Origin: DAIQNV01 sp038748775
Lineage (GTDB): Bacteria; Planctomycetota; Phycisphaerae; Phycisphaerales; UBA1924
Assembly (NCBI GenBank): GCA_038748775.1
Contig: JBCDIT010000002.1
Location: forward strand, 463,432 to 527,431
Direction: 5' to 3'
Length of the DNA stretch: 64,000 nt
The translations under genes and the position numbers were made by a program. The notes under the pieces are model-generated. The model had not been told where the DNA came from. It saw only the letters and a program-made list of their open reading frames with translations, and searched no databases. Numbering within the stretch: position 1 is the first letter of the stretch; each line of letters starts with the position of its first letter. Below are positions 51,861 to 60,753 of the stretch, piece after piece.

Positions 51861-52425
51861 TGGGTCTTTTGTGAACTGGGTCCAACTCGGCGTTCACGGC
51901 ACTCCGAACATGCGTCTCCCGCGGAGCGGGGTTCTCGTGAGCCCGAGAACGTTGCTTGAGATCGGTGGACCTCAACTCAGCAACCTTGTCTCGTTCGAGG
52001 GGAGCGACGAAGACAACGGTGTCGCCAGAGAATCGCTTCTGGGCATCTTGCAGCACACCGGCATCGTTGCCCTTGAGGCGATCTCATCTGGACTCGAGTT
52101 CCTCAGCCAACTCGATATCGTTGATGCTCCGATCTTTCAGGTGCTTGATCTTGGCGATCGCTTAGCCCTCCACGCGCTCGTGGCCCACCTACCGGTGCAA
52201 GCGGCTCTCGATAAGGGGCTCCAGAAGCTTGCATCGGAATCCGCCCTTGATCGCGCTCGGTCGGTACTGGCGTTTGCTGACCCGGAGGCAATCCGGCGGG
52301 CTCCCGGTCGAGAAAGCTGAACTTCGTGGCGCTACACGTTCAGTGAAGATGCTCGAGCACTCGCGGGACGCAGCGGATACGTGTCGGCGACCGGTTCGGG
52401 CGAGTCGGCGGAGATTCCGACCGGC
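51861..52425. other. Low-GC stretch without an assigned gene
   Basis: A plus-strand frame is open here to a stop at 52320 (reading for example LLGILQHTGIVALEAISSGL), but no family is recognised. Its GC is low (about 48 percent in 52081-52140) and the 5' part of the frame is antisense to the dockerin-like remnant. It may be a foreign gene fragment. The last part (52282-52356) is a dispersed repeat copy. Confidence 0.3.
52282..52356 (-). repeat. Dispersed repeat, copy A
   Basis: The minus strand reads TCGAGCATCTTCACTGAACG, then TGTAGCGCCACGAAGTTCAG and CTTTCTCGACCGGG, and on to GCCCGCCGGATTGCCTCCGG. It aligns with copy B at 63238-63324 over its whole length with a handful of differences and a 13-base insertion in copy B. 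The two copies are 11 kb apart and in opposite orientation. Confidence 0.85.
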
Positions 52426-54660
52426 TCACGCCAGGGCTGATTGCCCGAGCAATTGCTCCATAGTCATCGCACCAGCGTCGCGCAGCTCCTGTTCACTCTT
52501 CTGGAACTCGCCTGAACCATCCGACCGAATGACGAGTTCATCGAGCGGGGTGTGGCCCCAGCGGTCGGGCCAGGAAAGCAGGTAGCCGAGCCGCTCTTCC
52601 CCGTGCTCACGTCGTTCGTCCACGGCCCGGAAATAGCGGATGAAGAACTCAACGACGCGGTGGGCGCCCTCAGCACACGCGAGGTGCAGCGGCGTCCGGT
52701 CGTCGTAATCGGCGACGAGAACTCGGGCGCCGCACGCGGCGTGTCGGCGGATATGGCTTTGGAAATCCATGGATGCAGCCAGGATCAATTCGACGTCTTC
52801 AAGGACGTTCGAGCGATGGGGGCGCTCCCGTTCCAAGAAGAGCTGGCGAAGCCGTTCGACTTCGGCTCCGTCGACACATGGCCTTGTGTTGGCCCCGGGC
52901 TGAGCGCCCGCGTCTCTTAAGAAGCCGACGACATCGTCTTGGCAGAGCCGCATGGCGTCATCGAGGGGCGTCGATCCCCAACGGTCCTCGGGCGAGACGT
53001 TGATCCCTTCGCCGATGAGGTACTTCGTGAGTTCGCGGTGCCCCTCACAGGCGGCCAGGTGGAGGGGCGTGCGATTGTCATAGTCGCTCTGCTCGAGCAA
53101 CTGTGTGTAACTGGCACGGTCGACCGACAGGTTCTCGAAACGCTTGAACGCGGTCACGTCGCCGAGTTCGGCCGCGGCCATGATCTTGTGCATCGGCCCC
53201 GCGACGCACCGAACAGCGGGCTCGGTCGGGTCGCTTGTGTTGGCCGTGATCGACCCGCTGGCGTCGAGCATGTGGAGCGCGTAGGTATCGAGCAGTTTCT
53301 CGATAAACCGCAGCCCTCGGAGCGAGTTGCCGATGCGGTCGAGCCTTGGGCTAAACGTGCAGACACCCATCACTCCAGGGACGATGAGCATGATCGCGCC
53401 GCCGACACCGCTCTTGGCGGGCAGCCCGGTGATACGTCCAAAGCGGCCAGAGGAGTCGTACATCCCGCAGTGCAGCATCGACGCGAGGGTGTCCCGCACC
53501 GTGTCGGGGTGGAACACGCGAGCGCCGGTGATCGGGCAGATCCCCCGGTTCGCGAGCGTGGCCGCGGCGACAGACATCTCCTCCGCGTTCATCATGAGCG
53601 CACAGCAGTGGAAGTAGAAGTCGAGCACGCTCTCGACTTGTTCGTCCGAGCGCACAAAGGCGGGGAACGCCTCGTTCGCGAGCATCTTGTACGCCAGCGA
53701 GCGGTTGTTGGAGCCGGTGCGATCTTCGCCCTTTGCCGTCTTCGTGTCTGGCATGGGCATCTCCGACAATCCGGCCAGATCGGCCCAGGCTCTCTGGACC
53801 TGCTCGAGCTCGATGTCGGTTGGACCCGCTTTCGAAACGAGGGCGCTGCACATCACGGCGCCCGCGTTGATCATTGGGTTGTAGGGCATCCGGAGGTGGT
53901 TGAAGCTGAACTCGTTGAAGGCGTCTCCGCTCGGTTCGGCGCCGATGAAGTCGTGAACACCCAGCGAGCGTTCCATCTCTTCAAAGTGATCGAACCGGTT
54001 GATCTTCCGCGATTCACCTCGCTCGCGTAGGCGGTGCAGCTTCGCGTCGGCGGTCTCGTGCCCGCCCGGGTTGGGTCTCTTGCCGGTCGAGATGGCGTTG
54101 AAAGTCTCGAGAGCCTGGGCGTAGTTCACCGGCTTGCAGCACGATTGGATCGAGAACCGCCGATCGGAGTCACCGAGTCCCACGCGCTGCCCGTCAACGG
54201 TGCACACCGCCGCTCCCCAAGCGTCGATCGCGGTCGAGAGGGCCGGGATGTAGTCCGCGTTGCGCGCTTCGGGATAGCTCGCGTCGAACACCGCCAGCGA
54301 AGGCGGATCGCGAGGCGGCGCTTCGGGCGCCCCGACCGGATCGGTCGCCGAGATCGCATCGAAGATGTCGCAGAGCTGGCGCTTGAAACTGGCAAAGCTC
54401 GGGACCGCGAGTTCACCCCGGAGGGCGCTCATCGCGAGCAAGCCGCCGTCACCGCTCATGAGGTCGCAGAACTCGGCAAGGTCGAGCGAAGGATCAGATT
54501 CGGCCGCCCGGAGCGCCTCGTCGAGGCCCGCGAGGCGTCGGTCAGACTCAATCCGTAACCCGGTGCGCGAGATCGCCTCGCGGACATCGAGCGATGTAAG
54601 CCCGCCGGAAGCGCACGCGATCAGGGACAGATGGGCGTCTCGGAAGCTCGCGGCCTGCAC
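52426..54660 (-). CDS. glsA: Glutaminase of eukaryotic (kidney-type) architecture with ankyrin repeats
   Basis: A 744-residue protein. Residues 1-105 are a helical region like the four-helix N-terminus of animal GLS, ending LAVPSFASFKRQLCDIFD. The beta-lactamase-like glutaminase domain follows: ARNADYIPALSTAIDAWGAA, FSIQSCCKPVNYAQALE with nucleophile Ser173 and Lys176, EPSGDAFNEFSFNHLRMPYN and INAGAVMCSALV. The C-terminus has ankyrin-type repeats (DNRTPLHLAACEGHRELTKY and DDRTPLHLACAEGAHRVVEF). It hydrolyses glutamine to glutamate and ammonia. Short bacterial glutaminases are about 310 residues, so this long form is unusual. The GTG start is preceded by AAGGAG. It is cytoplasmic. Confidence 0.9.
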   Translation of the reverse strand: MQAASFRDAHLSLIACASGGLTSLDVREAISRTGLRIESDRRLAGLDEALRAAESDPSLDLAEFCDLMSGDGGLLAMSALRGELAVPSFASFKRQLCDIFDAISATDPVGAPEAPPRDPPSLAVFDASYPEARNADYIPALSTAIDAWGAAVCTVDGQRVGLGDSDRRFSIQSCCKPVNYAQALETFNAISTGKRPNPGGHETADAKLHRLRERGESRKINRFDHFEEMERSLGVHDFIGAEPSGDAFNEFSFNHLRMPYNPMINAGAVMCSALVSKAGPTDIELEQVQRAWADLAGLSEMPMPDTKTAKGEDRTGSNNRSLAYKMLANEAFPAFVRSDEQVESVLDFYFHCCALMMNAEEMSVAAATLANRGICPITGARVFHPDTVRDTLASMLHCGMYDSSGRFGRITGLPAKSGVGGAIMLIVPGVMGVCTFSPRLDRIGNSLRGLRFIEKLLDTYALHMLDASGSITANTSDPTEPAVRCVAGPMHKIMAAAELGDVTAFKRFENLSVDRASYTQLLEQSDYDNRTPLHLAACEGHRELTKYLIGEGINVSPEDRWGSTPLDDAMRLCQDDVVGFLRDAGAQPGANTRPCVDGAEVERLRQLFLERERPHRSNVLEDVELILAASMDFQSHIRRHAACGARVLVADYDDRTPLHLACAEGAHRVVEFFIRYFRAVDERREHGEERLGYLLSWPDRWGHTPLDELVIRSDGSGEFQKSEQELRDAGAMTMEQLLGQSALA

Positions 54661-54840
54661 TCGAATCTCCTTCCGGCGGGGCCTGGGTGAAGCGCCATCC
54701 GTGAGCGGTCCTCGGGACAGGTCAATCTACACCCCGCCACAAAAATCGGGTATATCGCCGCCTTTCCTTACCGGATGTCGCCGAAAATCAACGTCTCCGA
54801 CTTCAGGCGGCCGGTTTGCCTGCCTGACCGTCCCCAGCTA
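54661..54840. other. Gene-free divergent spacer before the riboswitch
   Basis: It lies between the glutaminase start and the cobalamin riboswitch and must contain the promoter for the riboswitch operon. An AT-richer patch (AAAAATCGGGTATATCGCC at 54739-54757) is a candidate promoter area, but no clear boxes can be assigned. Confidence 0.35.
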
Positions 54841-55055
54841 GGCTCAGGCCAGATGGTGCTACACCCGTTGGGGTGTGGTGAAAAGGGAAGTGTGGTGAGA
54901 ACCCACCGCGGACGCGCCGCCGTGAAGGGTGCCGACGCGAGGCACAACCGGATAGCCGGGGCCACTGACGCCCGAGTCTGAGTCCGCTCTGGACCACGAC
55001 CCGAGCCCGTTGGGAAGGCCTGCCTCGTCGAGCCCGAAGCCGGAAGACCTGCCAT
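54841..55055 (+). promoter_or_regulatory. Cobalamin riboswitch
   Basis: The stretch shows the conserved elements in the right order. These are GGTGCTACACCC near the 5' side (54854-54865), GGGAAG followed by GTGGTGAGAACCCAC (core around 54885-54906), GCCACTG at 54961-54967, GGGAAGGC near 55012, and a 3' B12 box reading GAAGCCGGAAGACCTGCC (55036-55053; consensus AGCCAGGAGACCTGCC). No protein gene is credible here. It precedes the secreted-propeller gene by about 170 bases. The expression platform is not resolved: a CCTCCGG at 55124-55130 could pair with the GGCGGAG ribosome-binding site at 55209-55215, which would give translational control, but this is inference. Confidence 0.85.
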
Positions 55056-55221
55056 CGACGTTCGTGTCGGCCCTCGCGATTCAGGGTCCGGCGGATATCG
55101 GTGCGCCCCTCCCCGCCCGGCTTCCTCCGGAACACACCTGCGCGTTGGCCCGAAGTCGCCCGGGAGGCCGTCCGCGCGAGCCGGACGCGACGTGTGCCGG
55201 CCCGATGTCGGCGGAGACAGG

Positions 55222-57099
55222 ATGAGACAAAAAGTGTGTGCAGGCTTGGGCGCGGCGGTGGCCTTCGGGAGTGCCGCGTCGGCCCAGTCGATCAACGACT
55301 ATTCCCTCGCCCGGACGTTCGACCTGCCGCCGAGTTGGAATGGAACCGCCGACTTTGACAACACGGTGCTGTTCGACGCGTTGCCCGACGGCCGGCTCCT
55401 GATCGTCAACGGGCCGACCGTCTCGGTGGAGACCGGGGTCGGGACGGGCGTGTTCAGCAGCATCGGTGACTACACGCCGACGGCGCCGGCGTTCGGCCCT
55501 GGCTTTATCCGTGTTTCGCCGGATGGCGCTCGCGTCGCCATCGGATCGAGCGGCGGCGGCTCGGTCTCTTTGGCCAGCACCACGGCGCCGACCCCCGGAA
55601 CAACCGAGGTCTTCGCCGCGTCCGACTTTGCCGGGGCGTGGATCGACGACACGAGCCTTGCGCTCAGCAACGTCAACGGCGTCGACGTCCTCAACACCTC
55701 GTCGGGCGCGGTGAGCAACATCGTGACCAACGTCGGGGGCGCTTCGGCTGGGATCGCGTTCGATGCCGGAGGCAACCTCTACACCGGCAACGGGTTTGAC
55801 TTCGTGCCCGGTGGTAGCGACACCGGCGCGATCAAGGCTTTCGAAGCGTCGGCATGGCAGTCAGCGCTCGCCGGCGGCTCTGTGATCGATTTCGAGAACT
55901 CGGGTGTCGAAGTCGCCGACGTGCTCTCGGCTGGCACGCTCGGCTTTGACTCATCCGGCAACTTCTTCGTCGGCGGGGCCGATTTCTTCAGCGGGTCCGG
56001 TGACTTCGGGTACGCGGCACTCACCGACGCCGACGCGGTCGCCGCGCGGTTGGACGATCCCGTCGGTGTAGCGCTGATCGATGCGGGTTCCGATCCGAGC
56101 ATCCTGCGGATGTTCGACTCGCCCCAGGCGTTCATCGACGCGCAATCGCCCCCGGCGTGGACCTACAACGAAGTGACGGGTGAGCTCTACCTCAGCTTCT
56201 TCGGTCAGAGCGAGGTCTTCGTGTACCAGGCTTCAGATGCTTGGGCGGACCGCGTGGTCAGCTACGACCAGGGCATCGGCGCGGCCTCGGGATTCACCGA
56301 CCCCTCAACAGCGCTCGGCGAGCCGACCCGGATCACCAGCCCTTCCTCTTCGTTCGGCGGAGCCACAACGCCCTTCCAGGGCGCTTTCGGAACGTCGGAA
56401 CTCGTCTCGATCGGGGAGGGCGGCCATCTCACCGTCGAGTTCGATGAACCCGTCCGCGATGAACTCGGGAACCCCTTCGGGGTCGACTTGCTCGTCTTCG
56501 GGAACGCGTTCTACCTCGACACGGACTTCCCGAACGGCGTCGCCGGTGGCCTATTCGCTGAGGGCGGCGCGATCTCCGTGAGCGCCGACGGCATCACCTT
56601 CTTCGACGTTCCCAACGCGATCGCGGATGGCGCGTTCCCGACCAACGGTTTCCTCGACCCCACCGGACCCTTGACGACGGGCGGGCAACAGGTCACCGGC
56701 ACTATCGAGAGTGACTTTACGCTCCCGGTCGATCCGAGCTTTAACCCCACCGGGCTTCCGTTCGCGGATCTGCTCGCCGGGTACGACGGCTCGGGCGGCG
56801 GCGTCGGGATCGACATCGGCGAGCTAGGCCTCTCCGAGATCTCGTTCGTCCGCATCGACAACCCCGTCGGCGCCGGCGGTTCGCCCGAGATCGACGGGCT
56901 GTCCGACGTCGCCGCGCGTCCTTGCAGCGTCGCCGATCTTGCGTTCCCCCTTGGCATCGTCGACCTCACCGATGTCGACGCGTTCATCGCCGCGTTCGTG
57001 GCAGGCGATCCTGCGGCGGACGTCGCGTTCCCGTTCGATGTTGTCGACCTGTCCGACGTCGACGCGTTCATCGCCGCGTTCTTGGCCGGCTGCCCATAA
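55222..57099 (+). CDS. Secreted beta-propeller-like protein with GC-type dockerin tail, under a B12 riboswitch
   Basis: A 625-residue exported protein: a short signal peptide (MRQKVCAGLGAAVAFGSAAS, cleavage near ASA-QS), then a long beta-rich region with repeated blades (IRVSPDGARVAIGSSGGGSV, AGIAFDAGGNLYTGNGFDF, LGFDSSGNFFVGGADFFSGS). It continues through a second beta domain (LTVEFDEPVRDELGNPFGVD) to a C-terminal pair of dockerin-like repeats: ADLAFPLGIVDLTDVDAFIA and VAFPFDVVDLSDVDAFIAAF, ending AGCP. Control by a cobalamin riboswitch and the propeller fold suggest a surface cobalamin-binding role like BtuG, though no direct homology is claimed. The ATG at 55222 follows GCGGAG. It is the first gene of a three-gene operon. 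Confidence 0.75.
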   Translation: MRQKVCAGLGAAVAFGSAASAQSINDYSLARTFDLPPSWNGTADFDNTVLFDALPDGRLLIVNGPTVSVETGVGTGVFSSIGDYTPTAPAFGPGFIRVSPDGARVAIGSSGGGSVSLASTTAPTPGTTEVFAASDFAGAWIDDTSLALSNVNGVDVLNTSSGAVSNIVTNVGGASAGIAFDAGGNLYTGNGFDFVPGGSDTGAIKAFEASAWQSALAGGSVIDFENSGVEVADVLSAGTLGFDSSGNFFVGGADFFSGSGDFGYAALTDADAVAARLDDPVGVALIDAGSDPSILRMFDSPQAFIDAQSPPAWTYNEVTGELYLSFFGQSEVFVYQASDAWADRVVSYDQGIGAASGFTDPSTALGEPTRITSPSSSFGGATTPFQGAFGTSELVSIGEGGHLTVEFDEPVRDELGNPFGVDLLVFGNAFYLDTDFPNGVAGGLFAEGGAISVSADGITFFDVPNAIADGAFPTNGFLDPTGPLTTGGQQVTGTIESDFTLPVDPSFNPTGLPFADLLAGYDGSGGGVGIDIGELGLSEISFVRIDNPVGAGGSPEIDGLSDVAARPCSVADLAFPLGIVDLTDVDAFIAAFVAGDPAADVAFPFDVVDLSDVDAFIAAFLAGCP

Positions 57100-57177
57100 C
57101 GGCGGACCTCGACGACACAGCCTCTACGCCCGGTGCGCGAACGCTCGCGTGCCGGGTCTTCTGAAAGGAGCCCTGTC

Positions 57178-58809
57178 ATGGAGCGACATCGCTTCCTCAT
57201 CATCGCGGGCGCCGCCTCCGCCGCGGTTGGGCTCTGCAACCGTGGTGCGTCCGCGCTGCACCCAACCCTCGGGGGCGACGGCACCCGGTCGTCGATCTCA
57301 CTCGGCTCGCAGAACCCCGGGCCCAGCGACCTTTCCATCGCGGAATGGGTCTTCCCCGCGTCGGACCTCGCCGTGACCGAGGACATCCGGTGGGTGGGCG
57401 ATTCCGGGCCGGTGGTGGTCGACCGCCTGGTCTTTGCGGTGTCGCGGCCCAACAACCAGGGCTCGGTCGCCAAGCTCTGGGCGATCGACCGTGCCGAGGG
57501 CACGCTTGTCTGGTCGAAGGACGTACCTTCGCAAATCAATGACTCGTGGTCAACGCCCACGATCGATCGAGGGAACGCCACGCTCATCTATGGGACAGGC
57601 TCTCAAGGCTTCGATCAATCGGGACGGGTCCAGGCGCGTTCGCTTCTGAGCGGGGATCTCCTGTGGGAGGCCGAGCTCGAGAAAGACATCGTGAACGCGA
57701 CGCCTCTGGTCACCACCGATCGCGGCTCCGCGGACCGTGCTTTCATCACCGACTTCGAAGGGTTCTACGCCGGAGGCCAGGGCGGTGTGCTCTATTGCAT
57801 CAACGTTGATCCGTTCGACGCGGCGACGAACCCGTACGAGCCGGGCGACATCGTGTGGCGAGCCCCCCTGTTCGACGGCGCCAGCGGCGCCACGCCGGCC
57901 TACGACGGTGAACGGGTCTACGTTGCCACCGCCGGCGACTTCGGTCCGCCGGCGGTGGGGGGGCAGGTGATCGCGTTCGACCCTGCCGCGATCGATGCGA
58001 CCGGCGCGGAGTTGTGGCGGACCCCGATCGGTGGGAACGACGGTTTCTTCGGCGGCGTCAGCGTCGCCGGGGGCTATGTCTACGGTGCGACCTACGACTT
58101 CTTTGGGACGACGACGTCCGCCCGCCTCCTGAAGCTCAACGCGGAGACCGGCTCGATCGTCTGGGAGACCGCGTCGAACCGGACCGACTCGATCCCCGTT
58201 GCGCTAGACGACGGGCGCATCGCGCTCTCCACCGGCATCCCCGGCTTCGGAAGCCTGCCAGCGCTTCAGCTCTTCGACGACCTCGGCACCTCCGCGTCGC
58301 TCCTCGACGACACCTCGGTCGCCACCTGGCAGGACGACGGCGACGGGCTGATCGAACTCGGCGAGTTCGAGATCATCGGTGGGTGGACACACCAGCCGCA
58401 CGTCGTGCTCGACCACCCCTTCACACAAGGACCGGTGGTGTTCGTGGGGAGCATCGCGGTTCCGGCCGCCGGTCAGTTCTTCAGCGGATACACGCGCTTG
58501 AGCATGGTCGACCTCGCCGCGCCGTTCGGTTCCCCGGGCTCTGTGCTGTCGGTGTACGAAGGCGCTGGCAGCTCGCCTGCGGTTTCGGGCCCGAACCTGT
58601 ACACGATCGGCGAAACAGGCGTGGTCGGCATCGGCGCCTACTGCCCGGGCGACGTCGATCTTTCGGGTCAGACCGATTTCTTCGACGTGATCACCTACCT
58701 CAAGATCAAGGACGCAGGCAGCCCGGAGGCCGACGTCACGCTCGACGGCACCGTGAGTTCCGAAGACGTCGTCGAGGCGATCCAACGCGTGGAGGACGGC
58801 TGCGAATGA
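57178..58809 (+). CDS. Secreted PQQ-like beta-propeller protein with dockerin-like tail
   Basis: A 543-residue protein. The ATG follows AAAGGAG at a good distance. The signal peptide is MERHRFLIIAGAASAAVGLC. Blades have the PQQ-propeller signature: KLWAIDRAEGTLVWSKDVPS, GRVQARSLLSGDLLWEAELE, GGQVIAFDPAAIDATGAELW and ARLLKLNAETGSIVWETASN. No quinoprotein dehydrogenase active-site residues were seen, so it is probably a binding or scaffold propeller. The C-terminus CPGDVDLSGQTDFFDVITYL is an EF-hand/dockerin-like module. It lies 78 bases after the first propeller gene and overlaps the pseudopilin gene (ATGA), so it belongs to the riboswitch operon. Confidence 0.8.
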   Translation: MERHRFLIIAGAASAAVGLCNRGASALHPTLGGDGTRSSISLGSQNPGPSDLSIAEWVFPASDLAVTEDIRWVGDSGPVVVDRLVFAVSRPNNQGSVAKLWAIDRAEGTLVWSKDVPSQINDSWSTPTIDRGNATLIYGTGSQGFDQSGRVQARSLLSGDLLWEAELEKDIVNATPLVTTDRGSADRAFITDFEGFYAGGQGGVLYCINVDPFDAATNPYEPGDIVWRAPLFDGASGATPAYDGERVYVATAGDFGPPAVGGQVIAFDPAAIDATGAELWRTPIGGNDGFFGGVSVAGGYVYGATYDFFGTTTSARLLKLNAETGSIVWETASNRTDSIPVALDDGRIALSTGIPGFGSLPALQLFDDLGTSASLLDDTSVATWQDDGDGLIELGEFEIIGGWTHQPHVVLDHPFTQGPVVFVGSIAVPAAGQFFSGYTRLSMVDLAAPFGSPGSVLSVYEGAGSSPAVSGPNLYTIGETGVVGIGAYCPGDVDLSGQTDFFDVITYLKIKDAGSPEADVTLDGTVSSEDVVEAIQRVEDGCE

Positions 58810-59609
58810 AGCGGGCCTTCACACTCATCGAGCTCCTCGTCGTCATCGCGGTCATCGCGCTGCTGATCGGCATCCTCCTGCCGACGCTCGGTGCCGCGCG
58901 TGACACGGCCCGCCAGGTGAAGTGCCTCTCCAACCTCAGGCAACTCGGCACCGCCTGGATGACGTACGCCAACGACCACGACGGACTCGCGATGCCCCTG
59001 GCCTTCTTCGAGCTCGCCGACGTCGGCGCCGGGGACGCCCTGTACTGGTTCGGCTCCGACGGACGGGTCTCGGGCGAAGTCGATTATCAACGGGGGCTCA
59101 TCACGCCCTACCTCACCGCCCCGCAGGGCGAGCTCTCCGTCTACGAATGCCCGAGCCAGCCTTGGGGCACCTACGCGCCGCAAACCGGCACCGGGCAGAT
59201 CACCACGACGTACGGCTACAACGGGTACTACCTGTGCCCGCCCAAAACACCCGGCTGGGGCGGATCCTTCGGCGCGATCGGGCGCCGCCCTTGGCAGAGG
59301 CTCTCCTCGATCGATCGCCCCACAAAGCTCATGGTCTTCGCCGACACACTGCTCCCCGTCGGCCGAACCGGACGAAGCACGGCGTTGCTCGATCCGCCCA
59401 TGCTCTACGACGGTCTTGGCGGCTGGTACCAAAACACCACGCCGACGACCAGCTTTCGGCACAACGAGCAAGCCAACTCGTTCCACGCCGATGGTTCAGC
59501 TCGCGCACACCCGCCGGCGACGGGTGCTGTCTTCAGCAAGGTGCATCAGGTTGGGTCTGCTTCTGAAGAGAATGGGCCGCTGTACGTTCCGGACTGGAAG
59601 CGTTGGTAG
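58806..59609 (+). CDS. Type II secretion/type IV pseudopilin-like protein with H-X9-DG motif
   Basis: A 267-residue protein. The prepilin signal is MKRAFTLIELLVVIAVIALL, with cleavage expected before the Phe and Glu at mature position 5. Conserved NLRQLGTAWMTYANDHDG follows, then a planctomycete-type C-terminal domain with FRHNEQANSFHADGSA, an exact H-X9-DG motif. Its ATG overlaps the stop of the PQQ-like gene, so it is translationally coupled to that riboswitch-controlled operon. Hundreds of such proteins occur in planctomycetes, and their roles are mostly unknown. It may assemble into a fibre that presents or moves the propeller proteins; that is inference. Confidence 0.88.
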   Translation: MKRAFTLIELLVVIAVIALLIGILLPTLGAARDTARQVKCLSNLRQLGTAWMTYANDHDGLAMPLAFFELADVGAGDALYWFGSDGRVSGEVDYQRGLITPYLTAPQGELSVYECPSQPWGTYAPQTGTGQITTTYGYNGYYLCPPKTPGWGGSFGAIGRRPWQRLSSIDRPTKLMVFADTLLPVGRTGRSTALLDPPMLYDGLGGWYQNTTPTTSFRHNEQANSFHADGSARAHPPATGAVFSKVHQVGSASEENGPLYVPDWKRW

Positions 59610-59849
59610 TTCTGGGCCGCGGATTTGAGCGATAATCGCACAGCGTGGTCCGTCTTCGACCGAAACGTCGAGTAGGACAAGCCCGGGCGATCTTCGCTCT
59701 GAACCGAGCAGCCACAACAGTGTGATATATTAACATAGACCTGCAAAAACGGGCGGTGACAGTTCTTCTCCGACGCTCGCCCGCGAGGGTGAGCAGAGAC
59801 GTTAGTATTTAGGCTGAAAGATCAATTCTCAATATCGGAGTTTCTGTCC
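59610..59849. other. Gene-free region before the tyrosinase gene
   Basis: About 240 bases, AT-rich in places (GTGATATATTAAC around 59721-59733, TTAGTATTTAGG around 59801-59812), which probably hold the tyrosinase promoter. No RNA gene or terminator is clearly visible after the pseudopilin gene. Confidence 0.35.
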
Positions 59850-60611
59850 ATGATCACAAGAGAGAGCAACGTCATTTTTGCCAAGTGGCCTGAATTCAGG
59901 AGCGCCGTAGATCAACTTGTCGGAAATGGACGTTACAAGGCACTCGTTGATATCCACGCCGATATGGTCATGTTTCCCGACGGCCTGCGACACGGTCGAC
60001 ACCGCATGCACGGAGCGATGGCGGGCGTGGCCGGCTATCGGCGGTTCTTGCCTTGGCACCGTGCTTATTTAATCGCATTCGAGCGCGAGTTGAGGAGCAT
60101 CGACAGCACTCTCTCCATTCCGTACTGGGACTGGGACGCCGATGGTGGACGGTTAGTAGGGATCAGTGGGATCCTTGGGCTGTCATCGGGTCGTGATCTT
60201 GGACTTCTCGCGGGGCAACTTCCGACTCCCGCGAACCAGAAGCGTTGGTTCAGTGATCCAGCAAGGGTCCAGTCCATGGAGCAATTCGGAGGCGATTACT
60301 ATCGTTGGTCGCGGGAACTCGAGGGCCCCCTTCACGGAGGGGGGCACAACTGGATTGGAGGCGACATGGCCAATCCCATGATCTCCCCCAACGATCCAGT
60401 CTTCTGGTGCCACCACGCACAGATTGATCGAATCTGGTCAGTTTGGCAGGCGAACAACCCTGGAGAAAAAGCTACTCTCTCCGGAGATGATGCGCTCCTC
60501 GACCCTTGGGATGCCGAGTTCAACAACGACAACATTCAGGACATTAGCGCGATAGGAGCGGAGTCCTACAGCTACGGGCCAACACAGCCAGTCTTCAACC
60601 CAACGCCTTAG
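59850..60611 (+). CDS. Compact tyrosinase-family copper enzyme
   Basis: A 253-residue type 3 copper protein. CuA site: His36, His54 (RMHGAM) and His70 in FLPWHRAYLIAFERELR. CuB site: His162 and His166 (LHGGGHNWIGGDM) and His188/189 in DPVFWCHHAQIDRIWSVWQ. The motif PYWDWD (91-96) is also typical. It would oxidise phenols to quinones. No signal peptide is visible; the ATG is preceded by CGGAG. GC is low, 47-52 percent in three sampled 60-base lines, against 65-70 percent around it, which suggests recent acquisition. No neighbouring caddie or maturation gene is seen. Confidence 0.9.
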   Translation: MITRESNVIFAKWPEFRSAVDQLVGNGRYKALVDIHADMVMFPDGLRHGRHRMHGAMAGVAGYRRFLPWHRAYLIAFERELRSIDSTLSIPYWDWDADGGRLVGISGILGLSSGRDLGLLAGQLPTPANQKRWFSDPARVQSMEQFGGDYYRWSRELEGPLHGGGHNWIGGDMANPMISPNDPVFWCHHAQIDRIWSVWQANNPGEKATLSGDDALLDPWDAEFNNDNIQDISAIGAESYSYGPTQPVFNPTP

Positions 60612-60753
60612 CTTGCAGCGCTGTGCGGGTCATGGCACTCGCAGTGCTCGCCTTCCTTCGGCGTTGCTCCAGCGCTCGCGTATCTGCAGTGGTTGTCGTG
60701 ACCAGTGTACGACAAAGCCTCGACAATCGATCTTATGTGAAAGGGACACTTGT

